DNA of 42,244 nucleotides from Nitrincola tibetensis (GTDB taxonomy: Bacteria > Pseudomonadota > Gammaproteobacteria > Pseudomonadales > Balneatricaceae), in NCBI RefSeq assembly GCF_003284585.1, contig NZ_QKRX01000012.1, positions 34,003 to 76,246 on the forward strand, read 5' to 3'. This document shows, piece by piece, positions 16,521 through 26,225 of this stretch (its first letter is position 1; each line of letters opens with the position of its first letter). Under the pieces are notes generated by a model. The model was not told the DNA's origin. It worked only from the letters and a program-made list of their open reading frames with translations, and made no database searches. A program made the translations under genes and the position numbers.

Positions 16521-17544
16521 TTTTGCTTTTGGATTAGGAATTGGAACCAAGTCTGCGACTGGTCAATGGCTTGAGGTCTATTACTACGCCCCCCTGCTAA
16601 ACGCAGACGATACGCTGATTCGTGCGGTTGCCAATGCAGTCAACTATACAGGCGGCAATCAAACGCTTGAGCTGGCTGAGTCTCAGCTCAAGAGTTTAGA
16701 AGCTGCTTTTTTGTCGGTTGAGAACGAGCAACAAGCAGAACTCACTGAGATTCTTGAAGGCACCCAACAGTCGCTTGTACTTTGCATTCTTGAAACAGAT
16801 GCTGAGCCGCAAAGCACACCCGAAGTGTATCTGAAGCTTAGCTTGCTCTCTCACCGCCTAGTCAAGCCACATGGCGTCAACTTGACAGGCATGTTTGGAT
16901 TATTACCAAACGTCGCTTGGACGTCTGAAGGAGCCGTCGCTCTGGATGAGTTAGCGAAGCGCCAGCTTTCTGCTCGTGCCCAAGGGCGAGTTCTTGATGT
17001 CATATCCGTCGATAAGTTTCCTAAAATGGCTAACTATGCAGTCCCTGCAGGTGTCCGTATTGGCGATGCTTCCCGCATCCGCTTAGGCGCTTATGTTGGA
17101 GAAGGCACGACAGTTATGCACGAAGGCTTCATCAACTTCAATGCGGGAACCCTGGGCGTCAGCATGGTTGAAGGTCGCATTTCAGCGGGTGTTGTCGTCG
17201 GCAATGGCTCGGATCTTGGTGGCGGCTGCTCAACCATGGGTACCTTATCAGGTGGCAATAATGTTGTGATATCGGTCGGCGAAAACTGCTTGATTGGTGC
17301 CAACGCAGGCTTAGGCCTTCCCCTTGGAGATCGTTGCACGGTTGAAGCTGGCCTTTATGTAACGGGCGGCTCTAAAGTCACCGTTCTTGATGATCAAAAT
17401 CAACCGGTTACCATTGTCAAAGCTGCAGAACTGGCCGGAAAGCCGGATCTCTTATTCCGTCGCAACTCTCAAAACGGCCAGATTGAAGTTAAAACCAATC
17501 GCTCTGCAATCGAACTCAACGCTGAATTACACAAGCATAACTAA
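16513..17544 (+). CDS. dapD: Tetrahydrodipicolinate N-succinyltransferase DapD
   Basis: DapD transfers succinyl from succinyl-CoA to tetrahydrodipicolinate, the step that commits the succinylase branch of lysine synthesis. The 343-residue product has the left-handed parallel beta-helix hexapeptide stretch (VRIGDASRIRLGAYVG…GISAGVV… repeating to about residue 300) and the short variant N-terminus of the pseudomonad-type enzyme. The frame is open from an ATG at 16501, but GGAG at 16503-16506 points to the ATG at 16513 (MSNFAFG), where family members start. It overlaps the ArsC-like gene and is followed 16 bases later by dapE. Confidence 0.94.
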   Translation: MSNFAFGLGIGTKSATGQWLEVYYYAPLLNADDTLIRAVANAVNYTGGNQTLELAESQLKSLEAAFLSVENEQQAELTEILEGTQQSLVLCILETDAEPQSTPEVYLKLSLLSHRLVKPHGVNLTGMFGLLPNVAWTSEGAVALDELAKRQLSARAQGRVLDVISVDKFPKMANYAVPAGVRIGDASRIRLGAYVGEGTTVMHEGFINFNAGTLGVSMVEGRISAGVVVGNGSDLGGGCSTMGTLSGGNNVVISVGENCLIGANAGLGLPLGDRCTVEAGLYVTGGSKVTVLDDQNQPVTIVKAAELAGKPDLLFRRNSQNGQIEVKTNRSAIELNAELHKHN

Positions 17545-17560
17545 TTCATAGGAAGTTTAA

Positions 17561-18697
<1,137 letters not shown>

Positions 18698-19555
18698 ATG
18701 GAATCTATCCCTTTTCGTTGTCCCGTTTGCCAAGAACCCCTAGTGCTCTTTTCTGAAGAGCACTCAGCGCGCTTAGGCTGCATAAAAGGTCATAGTTTTG
18801 ATCAAGCAAGACAGGGCTACTGGAACCTGCTACTGCCGCAACGCAAGCGCTCAAAAGCACCGGGTGACAACGCCGAGATGGTATTGGCAAGACGCGCATT
18901 TTTGGATCAAGGGTTCTATGAACCCCTTGCCTTCAAGATTGCAGATACGATTAGCGAAAAGCTTGCCAATTGCCAGGCAACGCACACCAACCTACTCGAT
19001 TTAGGCTGCGGCGAAGGCTATTACACGCAATTAATTGAGTCTAAATTAATGGCAGCCGATCTGCCCAGCAATGTCATTGGACTCGATATTTCCAAAGAAG
19101 CGATTCGTAGTGCTTGTCGCAGAAGCACATCCATTCAGTGGCTTGTCGCTACTGGAGCAGACATCCCTTTGATGCCGGAGTCAATTGATGTTGCTACGCT
19201 TATTTTTGCGCGCCTCTTACCAGAGCCAACAGCCAAGGTATTAAAACCGGGCGCTCTATTCATTGTTGTCTGGGCAGGAATAGATCATTTAAGAGAACTG
19301 CGTGCCTTAATCTATAAGGATGTTCGTGATTCTGATCTCAACCCGGATGCGCAACTCATGGATCAATTTATCCCCATAGAAACGCTCAACCTCACTTACC
19401 CCATCCATATTCAGGACAGTACAAGTCTGCAGAATTTGCTGATGATGACTCCCCACGGCCAAAGACTCACGCCAGAGCGACGACATGCACTCATGCAACA
19501 TTCATCGCTAAAGGTGACGGCGGATATTCGAATTAGCCTGTATCAAAAACGATGA
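18698..19555 (+). CDS. rlmA: 23S rRNA (guanine745-N1)-methyltransferase RlmA
   Basis: RlmA uses S-adenosylmethionine to methylate G745 of 23S rRNA in the 50S subunit. The 285-residue product starts with the zinc-binding residues Cys8-x2-Cys11 and Cys28-x3-His32, followed by the family loop LLLPQRKRSKAPGDN and the Rossmann methyltransferase motif LLDLGCGEGYYTQ. The paralogous TlrB-type enzymes methylate G748, but the gammaproteobacterial context favours G745. It begins directly after the dapE stop, and its own stop overlaps the next start (ATGA). Confidence 0.92.
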   Translation: MESIPFRCPVCQEPLVLFSEEHSARLGCIKGHSFDQARQGYWNLLLPQRKRSKAPGDNAEMVLARRAFLDQGFYEPLAFKIADTISEKLANCQATHTNLLDLGCGEGYYTQLIESKLMAADLPSNVIGLDISKEAIRSACRRSTSIQWLVATGADIPLMPESIDVATLIFARLLPEPTAKVLKPGALFIVVWAGIDHLRELRALIYKDVRDSDLNPDAQLMDQFIPIETLNLTYPIHIQDSTSLQNLLMMTPHGQRLTPERRHALMQHSSLKVTADIRISLYQKR

Positions 19556-19857
19556 AGCACCTTAAACCTACGTGGCAAAAGATAAGGACCCTACTGAAAC
19601 GGCGAGCCGATAACCCTAAAGAAAATTTCATGCTGCTCTTAATTGGCTTTGGCGTTTTCATGCTAGGGCTTTTAATGATTGGCTACGCACAATACTTTAT
19701 ATGGCATGCTATGGTGGCGGAACTTGTTGCCTTAGCTGGCTTAATACTGCTCATTGGCGGTATGATACTGGCGGCTGTAGGTTACATTAGCCTTAGTGTA
19801 CTGAGAATTTTGCGCTTTCTGGACTCCGACGATGACAACACAAACACACCATCCTGA
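19552..19857 (+). CDS. Small two-helix membrane protein of unknown function
   Basis: A 101-residue protein with a basic N-terminus (about 30 residues) and two or three hydrophobic segments at about 24-46, 50-73 and 75-90, ending in an acidic tail DSDDDNTNTPS. The start overlaps the rlmA stop (ATGA). I do not recognise a family; it could be a YccF-unrelated inner-membrane protein conserved in this operon. Coupled translation supports that it is real and expressed with the dap genes. Confidence 0.7.
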   Translation: MKHLKPTWQKIRTLLKRRADNPKENFMLLLIGFGVFMLGLLMIGYAQYFIWHAMVAELVALAGLILLIGGMILAAVGYISLSVLRILRFLDSDDDNTNTPS

Positions 19858-20221
19858 CATTGAAATTTACATCAAAAATGCTGAGCATGCCGACATTGTT
19901 AAATGGCTCAGCCAACGCTTTGAGTCCTTCACGAGTTTAGGCAACAAAGGCGTTTTACACACTTGGAATGCCTCCTATCAAGATCACACCTTTAAGGTTG
20001 CTATTCACGAACGGGCATTAGGAAAATCTTGGTGCAGTGTGTGGTTCCAATCTGATTCCACCCCTTGGTCAGTCGACTTAGACTGTGCTCGCGAAGCCGC
20101 CAACGCATTGAACCTTCAAGTACGATGCATCGCTTCTGGCTGGCAAGAAGGAGACAACCCGGATGAGTGGTGGAAGCTGGAAAATGGAACGGAAGAAAAA
20201 ATAGAATGGAAGACCGACTAA
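19832..20221 (+). CDS. 129-aa protein of unknown function
   Basis: A 129-residue soluble protein rich in tryptophan (WCSVWFQSD, TPWSVDLDCAREAA, CIASGWQEGDNPDEWWKLE). It starts inside the preceding gene, overlapping by 26 bases, and so is almost certainly co-translated. The Trp/Asp-rich C-terminal part (residues 60-125) looks like a small conserved cytosolic protein seen in pseudomonads, but I cannot name the function. It is the last gene of the dapC run. Confidence 0.7.
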   Translation: MTTQTHHPDIEIYIKNAEHADIVKWLSQRFESFTSLGNKGVLHTWNASYQDHTFKVAIHERALGKSWCSVWFQSDSTPWSVDLDCAREAANALNLQVRCIASGWQEGDNPDEWWKLENGTEEKIEWKTD

Positions 20222-20232
20222 CCCACATCCGC

Positions 20233-20676
20233 TCATGCAACGGCGCTAAATGATGGTAGAGAACTTTCTCGGCTAACTTCTATTTGCGCCAACATTTGGC
20301 CACCGAGTGAGGCCAATCCCAACTGAGCAAAGCGATCATTATTCACGGCACTGCCTGATTCAGGCATGCGCGAGCGCACATCCAAATGACTCACCAAATA
20401 CGCATATTCGCCTCGTTCATGATGATTGATTGAATGATTTAATCGCCCAACAATTTCGTGCGTAAAAAGCGTATCAGGATGAGGATAGTTGTTTGAGTCG
20501 GTCGCTAAAGCGAACCCGCCTTGTGAGGCGGCTGAAATGGGCTGAAAGACTCTCTCTTGGTTGGATGCGATCAAACTTAACAGAAAGCCAAATGATGCAC
20601 TATTCGGACTTCTAACCGCTTGCGGCAGTATCGACGTGTAGGTTTCAATATTGGCCTGAATTTTTTCAATCGACAT
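20233..20676 (-). CDS. 147-aa protein of unknown function
   Basis: A cytosolic 147-residue protein with no signal or membrane segment. It contains SFGFLLSLIASNQERVFQP, the HEIVGRLNHSINHHERGEYAYLVSHLDVRSR stretch and an Ala/Ser-rich tail. A GGAG lies 9 bases before the ATG. The gene is convergent with the dapC run (12 bases between them). I do not recognise a family. Helical RLNxxINxxxRGEY repeats resemble small conserved marine gammaproteobacterial proteins of unknown function, but this is not strong enough to name. Confidence 0.6.
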   Translation of the reverse strand: MSIEKIQANIETYTSILPQAVRSPNSASFGFLLSLIASNQERVFQPISAASQGGFALATDSNNYPHPDTLFTHEIVGRLNHSINHHERGEYAYLVSHLDVRSRMPESGSAVNNDRFAQLGLASLGGQMLAQIEVSRESSLPSFSAVA

Positions 20677-20844
20677 TCATCACATCTCCAAAGACTAACG
20701 AATGTATCGGCCAACCGAGTCAAAGCTTAAGCAAAATATCACCCTAGGCCGCCATTTTCCTCTCGATAAAAAAGTCATTCTTCTAAACAAAAAATCCAGT
20801 AGAATGTCAGACTCTGATATTTCATTACTTCCTAATCGATACGC

Positions 20845-21324
20845 ATGATGAAAACCCCTTTAATTACGCGCACAGGCTTTCAAAAACTAAAAGATGAACT
20901 CAACCATCTGTGGTACGAAGAGCGCCCTGAAGTCACACGAAAGGTTACCTGGGCGGCAAGCTTAGGGGACAGAAGTGAAAACGCTGATTATCAATACAAC
21001 AAAAAACGATTGAGAGAAATCGATAGACGCATTCGTTATTTGACACGCTGCATCGAAAATCTAAAAGTCGTGGACTACAGCCCTGAACAAGAAGGCCAAG
21101 TGTTTTTTGGTGCTTGGGTCGAAGTGGAAAATGATGAGGAGGAAATTCGGCGTTTCAGAATCGTCGGCTATGATGAGATTTTTATGGACCCACGCTATAT
21201 ATCGATCGACGCCCCGATGGCCCGCGCACTTCTCAAAAAAAGCATCGGAGATGAAGCTATCGTGGTTACTCCTAAGGGTGAAGGGTACTGGTACATCAAT
21301 TCAATCGAATATGAACAAAACTGA
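20845..21324 (+). CDS. greB: Transcription elongation factor GreB
   Basis: GreB binds RNA polymerase through the secondary channel and stimulates cleavage of backtracked RNA. The 159-residue protein has the N-terminal coiled coil with the acidic tip in SLGDRSENADYQY and the C-terminal FKBP-like domain (ISIDAPMARALLKKSIGDEAIV). The basic patch RLREIDRRIRYLTRC distinguishes it from GreA and fits GreB, as does FFGAWVEVENDEEE. The start MMKTPL has two in-frame ATGs and no strong ribosome site. A TAGAAT -10 lies about 40 bases upstream. Confidence 0.92.
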   Translation: MMKTPLITRTGFQKLKDELNHLWYEERPEVTRKVTWAASLGDRSENADYQYNKKRLREIDRRIRYLTRCIENLKVVDYSPEQEGQVFFGAWVEVENDEEEIRRFRIVGYDEIFMDPRYISIDAPMARALLKKSIGDEAIVVTPKGEGYWYINSIEYEQN

Positions 21325-21482
21325 GTCGATATAAACACATCGGCTCTAAGCAAACTGAGTGCTTTAAGCTAGAGATTTTTAACGTGAAGTAGATACGAAA
21401 TAGTTTGGATACAGAACGAAATTTAACATTAATTAAATATATTAGTTGTTTACTGTATTTAATTAAAACTGAGTGATAATAA

Positions 21483-21558
21483 TGGTGGGTCGTGCAGGAT
21501 TCGAACCTGCGACCAATTGGTTAAAAGCCAACTGCTCTACCGACTGAGCTAACGACCC
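21483..21558 (-). tRNA. tRNA-Lys (anticodon TTT)
   Basis: 76 nucleotides fold into a standard cloverleaf: acceptor stem GGGTCGT/ACGACCC, discriminator A and an encoded CCA end. The anticodon loop reads CTTTTAA. It is identical to the next copy and lies last in the Ser-Asn-Lys-Lys operon. Confidence 0.98.
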
Positions 21559-21580
21559 CTTACGGGAGAGTTTAGATGAA

Positions 21581-21656
21581 TGGTGGGTCGTGCAGGATTC
21601 GAACCTGCGACCAATTGGTTAAAAGCCAACTGCTCTACCGACTGAGCTAACGACCC
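21581..21656 (-). tRNA. tRNA-Lys (anticodon TTT), second copy
   Basis: Exact duplicate of the neighbouring tRNA-Lys, 98 bases away; only the tRNA itself is repeated, not the flanks. It has the encoded CCA. Confidence 0.98.
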
Positions 21657-21682
21657 ATATCATATACAAACTGATGTGTTGT

Positions 21683-21758
21683 TGGCTCCCCGAGCAGGAC
21701 TCGAACCTGCGACCAATAGATTAACAGTCTACTGCTCTACCAACTGAGCTATCAGGGA
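21683..21758 (-). tRNA. tRNA-Asn (anticodon GTT)
   Basis: 76 nucleotides with acceptor TCCCTGA/TCGGGGA (one G-U pair), discriminator G and encoded CCA. The anticodon loop reads CTGTTAA, so anticodon GTT. Confidence 0.97.
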
Positions 21759-21794
21759 ACAACGTTTAACAACAACTTTCTGCGTTTCATCCTT

Positions 21795-21882
21795 TGGCGG
21801 AGGGACAGGGATTCGAACCCTGGGAGCCTCTCGACTCGTCGGTTTTCAAGACCGGTGCTTTCGACCACTCAGCCATCCCTCC
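21795..21882 (-). tRNA. tRNA-Ser (anticodon TGA)
   Basis: 88 nucleotides with the long variable arm of class II tRNAs, acceptor GGAGGGA/TCCCTCC, discriminator G and encoded CCA. The anticodon loop reads CTTGAAA. It is the first gene of the four-tRNA operon. Confidence 0.97.
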
Positions 21883-21897
21883 TAAGGATGGGCGCAG

Positions 21898-21925
21898 ATT
21901 TTACAGTCTTTCACGAAGTTGTCAA
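21898..21925 (-). promoter_or_regulatory. Promoter of the tRNA operon
   Basis: On the minus strand, TTGACA (21925-21920) and TAAAAT (21903-21898) are separated by 16 bases, just upstream of tRNA-Ser. The -35 is consensus. Confidence 0.7.
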
Positions 21926-21990
21926 CATGTTTTTTAACATTTTTAAAAAACAGTTGAGGGCGAAATCGCTCAAGACCTGCGTATAATATC

Positions 21991-22926
21991 TTAAGCACTG
22001 ATAATAGTACAGTTTTTTCCTGCAGCTTTTGCACGATAAAGTGCATTATCTGCTCGACCAATTAATGTTGTCTCTTGATCACCCTCTTTATACTCGGTAA
22101 CCCCAATGCTCACCGTAACAGGCTTCACCCCTGTATCAAGAAAATGTTGGCGCAAGACCAGTGATTCACGGATACGCTCGGCCACTACATAGGCACTCTG
22201 AGTGGTGGTATCCGGCAGTAAAATTAAGAACTCCTCACCGCCAAAACGAAAGGCTCGATCTTGCTTACGCAAATTTTCTTTAATGATATTGGCAAAAAAT
22301 TGCAGTACATCATCGCCAGCCAGATGGCCGTAATGGTCATTCACATTCTTAAAATTATCTAAATCTAACATGCAAATACTGAAGACCTGACCCGAACGTG
22401 ATGAGCGGGACAACTCTTCCTGGAGTTGCCGATGGAGGTATCTAGAGTTATACACGCCTGTTAACTGATCAGTAATGCTCAATTCGCGGAAATGCCGCTC
22501 TCGCTTAATTAGCAAAGCAGCAAAATGCTTTTGCTCGGTGATATCAAGAACGGTCTCAACGGCACCGCACATATTTCCATACTGGTCATAAACTGCCGAG
22601 GCTGAAAACGACATCCACTTCGGCCCTTGGGGCATATTAGGGAAGTAATCCGTCGCATTAACCGCACCAGGAACAACATCACAGTATTCGTATCGCCCTG
22701 AATAATATAACTCAAGCTGTGCATTCGAATCAGGCTCCAGCACTAGGTCTGCTAAGACTGGACGCTCCTCGGAATAAAAAGCCTTCCACTGGGCCTTTGA
22801 CCCTAGCATTAAGCCACGACTCAGCCCGGAAAGCGCTTCCATTGCTGGATTCCACCCAATAATTTTATGCTCAACATCTAAAAAAAATGCGGGTATTACA
22901 ATACGATCGAAAAAGTTAACCAGCAT
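21991..22926 (-). CDS. PAS-GGDEF diguanylate cyclase
   Basis: This 311-residue protein has an N-terminal PAS sensor domain (about 5-130) and a GGDEF domain (about 148-310). The active-site motif is GGEEF (residues 229-233), and the inhibitory I-site RxxD is present as RKQD (220-223). It therefore should make cyclic di-GMP and be product-inhibited. No membrane segment is present. It lies 47 bases downstream of the AraC gene on the same strand, so the two may be co-transcribed. The domain order PAS-GGDEF is common; the signal is unknown. Confidence 0.93.
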   Translation of the reverse strand: MLVNFFDRIVIPAFFLDVEHKIIGWNPAMEALSGLSRGLMLGSKAQWKAFYSEERPVLADLVLEPDSNAQLELYYSGRYEYCDVVPGAVNATDYFPNMPQGPKWMSFSASAVYDQYGNMCGAVETVLDITEQKHFAALLIKRERHFRELSITDQLTGVYNSRYLHRQLQEELSRSSRSGQVFSICMLDLDNFKNVNDHYGHLAGDDVLQFFANIIKENLRKQDRAFRFGGEEFLILLPDTTTQSAYVVAERIRESLVLRQHFLDTGVKPVTVSIGVTEYKEGDQETTLIGRADNALYRAKAAGKNCTIISA

Positions 22927-22973
22927 TTGTAACCTCCCTGCTTTAAAAATCGCTGATCAGTAGGCTGCCCCTC

Positions 22974-24029
22974 CTACTGATACAACTGCGTATAGTTTTC
23001 GCTTCTCCGATACTCTCCAGGTGTCATCCCAGTCCATTTTTTAAAGGACCTAAAGAAAGCCGAAGGCTCATCGAACCCCATGAGCCCAGCGATATCATTT
23101 ATGGAAAGTTGTGGCGAGTTCATATAGTTAATCGCTGCAACTTTACGTTCATCGTCTTTGATTTTTTGATAGGATGTCCCCTCTTCAAGCAAACGTCGAC
23201 GCAAGGTTGATACTGACATATGCAAAGCGTGTGCAACTTCTTCCGCCGTAGGCAATTCCCGACTAAAGTCTTTACCAAGTATAGACACAACTTGGGCCTT
23301 TAAACTTTTATCGTCATCGACCATCACAATCAACTGATAGGGAGCCGTTTTCAGAAAGCTTCGTAAGGTTTCTTCATTTTGTGCAACAGGCAAATCTAAA
23401 AACTTCGCCGGAAACACGATAGCATTTTCATGTTGATTAAAGCGAACCTCTGATTGAAACAATTTCTTATACTGCTCTTGCTCTTTAGGATCCGAAAACC
23501 CGAAGTAAGCCGCCTTAAGCTCTAAACGTCGACCAATTAGCCAACTGATGAAATGATGCCACATGGATAAAGATGTCCGAATTCGCAACGGCGCTTCATT
23601 CTTCATCAGCGTACGAAAATCGTCTTCAGTGACATTTTCCGTTGGTGCAAATGAAATCTTAGCGTAGCGGCCTTTTCTCACCAGCACAGGCTTAATCAGC
23701 GATCCTCTGCAAATTTCATAAAAGTCGCTGCAACGCCAGAGCGCACGCTCTAACGTTTTACAATGAATAATGCAATGGCACATCATGCGGAAGGTACCAT
23801 TGGGTACACGTCCACCACTGAGCATACCGAATGACTCATCCTGAGCAATCCACATAATGTGTTGATAGAGTTGCCCAAACTTCAAAGCAGGCAACTCCGC
23901 TCCAGTTTCTAACTCGGTTCGACTGATTTGAACATGCCGGAGGAGTTCATCAGTATCAAAACCTTGCGTAGCTGCCATGCTTAGCAAATGATTTGCATAT
24001 CCTGCAGGAACGGTGATAGTTTTTTCCAC
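22974..24029 (-). CDS. AraC-family regulator (arabinose-binding-type N-terminal domain)
   Basis: A 351-residue transcription factor. The N-terminal part (about 20-210) matches the "arabinose-binding" domain of OruR/ArgR-like AraC regulators, and residues 245-345 carry the double helix-turn-helix, with LHMSVSTLRRRLLEEGTSYQ and the signature GFDEPSAFFRSFKKWTGMTPGEYRR. It is divergent from the DUF1302/DUF1329 pair, so it most likely controls that pair and itself. Relatives respond to small or lipid-derived molecules, but the effector is not predictable here. The gap to 24252 should hold its operator. Confidence 0.92.
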   Translation of the reverse strand: MEKTITVPAGYANHLLSMAATQGFDTDELLRHVQISRTELETGAELPALKFGQLYQHIMWIAQDESFGMLSGGRVPNGTFRMMCHCIIHCKTLERALWRCSDFYEICRGSLIKPVLVRKGRYAKISFAPTENVTEDDFRTLMKNEAPLRIRTSLSMWHHFISWLIGRRLELKAAYFGFSDPKEQEQYKKLFQSEVRFNQHENAIVFPAKFLDLPVAQNEETLRSFLKTAPYQLIVMVDDDKSLKAQVVSILGKDFSRELPTAEEVAHALHMSVSTLRRRLLEEGTSYQKIKDDERKVAAINYMNSPQLSINDIAGLMGFDEPSAFFRSFKKWTGMTPGEYRRSENYTQLYQ

Positions 24030-24252
24030 ACTGGCCTCTCTTATTCTATTTATAAATGGATGATTGAATTCATCACAACACTGTTCGCACGTATTTGTTA
24101 CTTTCTATGATGCAATTTGTCATTGTCATATACTAGTATTTTCCTGAGACTAGATCAGAATAGGTTATTACTTACATAACCCATAGATTAGACCGATTCT
24201 AGTGTTTTTTTCAAACAACTGAGCATGCGTTACACAATAATAACAAGGCGGA

Positions 24253-26205
24253 ATGAACGAAATGGCAACTATCTATCAGCGAAAAGCCCGCACCTTCTCC
24301 AAATCATCTCCCTTTTTTGCTCCCTCAATCTTGGCAGGCATTGTCGCTGCATCCATCAGCGCGCAGAGCCATGGCATTGATTTCCAACTTGGGGAAATTC
24401 AAGGGCGTTTTGATTCAAACCTCTCAATTGGCACAAGCGTGCGTTTAAAAGATGCAGATCAAAGCTTAATCTCACCACCCAATGGTGGCACAAGCCGTGG
24501 ATCAGGTAGCTACGATGACGGCACACAAAACTTTAAGAAAGGAAAACCCTTTTCAACCGTTGTTAAAGGCGTTCATGATTTAGATCTGCGCTATAACAAT
24601 CTAGGTTTTTTTGCTCGCGGCAAATACTGGTACGATTATGAGCTGAAAAAAGGCAGCCGTGCCCATGGACACGCGCCCAATGGCTATACTCCAAATGCTC
24701 GACTCAATGACAGTGACTTTAATGATTTTGCTAAATCAGCAGGGGCAGAACTACTAGACGCTTATGTCTATGGCGGTTTTAATCTAGGAAGTATGCCACT
24801 AGATATCCGTGTAGGTAGACAAGCAATCAACTGGGGTGAAAGCACGTTTATTCAAGGTGGGATTAACTCGTTCAACCCTGTGGATGTTGCTGCGTTTAGA
24901 AGACCTGGCGCTGAAATCAAAGAAGGACTTCTTCCATTTGCCAGCGCTTTTGCCTCTCTGGGTTTAACGGACAACCTCAGTATCGAGGGCTTTTATCAGC
25001 TAAAATGGGAGCCAACGGTTGTTGATGGTTGTGGTACGTATTTTTCAAGTAATGACTTTGCACCACAAGGCTGTGACGGGATACGTGTAGGTGCCGGAAC
25101 AGGCTTCGCAGGTATCAACGACCAAATTTATTACAACAATCTGAATCCATTTGCCCCATTGGCAGGCTTAGCTGCAGTCAATCCTATTTTTTCTGAAATC
25201 AGTAGCTACACTCCGGTTGTCTACCGCGCACAGAACGGACGCCGAGAAGCGAAAAATGAAGATCAGTTTGGTTTAAACCTTCGCTATTTTGCAGAAAATT
25301 TGAACAACACCGAATTTGGTCTCTACTACACGCAATACCACAGCCGTCTGCCAATGATTAGTGGTGTCAACACACCCATTTCCGCTCAGGACATTGCAGG
25401 ATTGCCGCCAGCACTTCCTAGCCCTCCTTTCCCACCAGGATTAACACCTCAAGCATCCGCTGCACAAGCTGCGCCATTTGGCAGCACCTATTTTATCGAT
25501 TACCCCGAGAAAATACGCTTGGTCGGCTTGAGCTTCAGTACGAACCTAGGGGATATTGCGTGGTCGGGTGAAATCAGTCACAAGCAAGACATGCCCATTC
25601 AAGTCAATGGACCTCTTCTCGTCGGCGCCATCCTTCGACAATTTGCACCCGGTGGTATTGGCAACTCTTCAGCCGACGCTTTAGTCCGCAATGCTGGTGC
25701 CGGTGGCACTATTCGTGGTTACGGCCTATTTGATGTAACACAGGCGCAAACAACCTTCATTAAATTCCACGATAATGTGTTAGGTGCTAGCCGCTTAAGC
25801 ACCATCGCTGAACTGGGTTGGACGCACGTCCATGGTCTTGACGAAGGTGCTAACGCTCTTAAATACGGGCGTTCAGGTATTTATGGCTATGCGGCTGGAG
25901 ACACCTCGGGATTTGTCACCAAGAACTCTTACGGTTATGTACTTAGAGGATCGTTAGAGTACCCAAATGTTTTTTCTGGCGTCACCTTAACACCTGAGCT
26001 GAACTTTAGACACGGTATCAAAGGGAATGGGCCTGAACCTGGTGCTGCATTCCGTGAGAATGAAAAAGCCATTAACTTAGGCCTCACCGCTGACTATATG
26101 AACAAGTATCGCTTTGGAGCCTCTTATACCACTTTCTTTGGTGGGTCTTTCAACGCAGACAAGGATCGAGATTTTATTTCACTTAGCGCATCGGTTGCGT
26201 TCTAA
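24253..26205 (+). CDS. DUF1302 family outer-membrane-type protein
   Basis: A 650-residue exported protein. The signal peptide runs to about residue 40 (…SILAGIVAASISAQSHG). The mature part starts IDFQLGEIQGRFDSNLSIGTSVRL and contains many alternating beta strands, the DVRVGRQAINWGESTF stretch (DIRVGRQAINWGES) and a C-terminal aromatic FISLSASVAF ending suited to a beta-barrel. This is the DUF1302 family, thought to be outer-membrane and often paired with DUF1329. AAGG precedes the ATG. It is followed 20 bases later by the DUF1329 gene; no RND or BNR gene, common partners elsewhere, is in the window. Confidence 0.9.
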   Translation: MNEMATIYQRKARTFSKSSPFFAPSILAGIVAASISAQSHGIDFQLGEIQGRFDSNLSIGTSVRLKDADQSLISPPNGGTSRGSGSYDDGTQNFKKGKPFSTVVKGVHDLDLRYNNLGFFARGKYWYDYELKKGSRAHGHAPNGYTPNARLNDSDFNDFAKSAGAELLDAYVYGGFNLGSMPLDIRVGRQAINWGESTFIQGGINSFNPVDVAAFRRPGAEIKEGLLPFASAFASLGLTDNLSIEGFYQLKWEPTVVDGCGTYFSSNDFAPQGCDGIRVGAGTGFAGINDQIYYNNLNPFAPLAGLAAVNPIFSEISSYTPVVYRAQNGRREAKNEDQFGLNLRYFAENLNNTEFGLYYTQYHSRLPMISGVNTPISAQDIAGLPPALPSPPFPPGLTPQASAAQAAPFGSTYFIDYPEKIRLVGLSFSTNLGDIAWSGEISHKQDMPIQVNGPLLVGAILRQFAPGGIGNSSADALVRNAGAGGTIRGYGLFDVTQAQTTFIKFHDNVLGASRLSTIAELGWTHVHGLDEGANALKYGRSGIYGYAAGDTSGFVTKNSYGYVLRGSLEYPNVFSGVTLTPELNFRHGIKGNGPEPGAAFRENEKAINLGLTADYMNKYRFGASYTTFFGGSFNADKDRDFISLSASVAF

Positions 26206-26225
26206 CTTTCAGCAGGAGAATAATA

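Noticed and set aside
21483-21882. tRNA cluster as an integration site for a mobile element
   Set aside because: No integrase, direct-repeat attachment site or foreign gene cargo lies beside it. The duplicated tRNA-Lys is ordinary gene duplication.
24147-24194. Direct repeat AGACTAGATC / AGATTAGACC before the DUF1302 gene as an AraC operator
   Set aside because: Only 8 of 10 bases match and the 38-base spacing is not typical of AraC half-sites; not strong enough to list as a feature.
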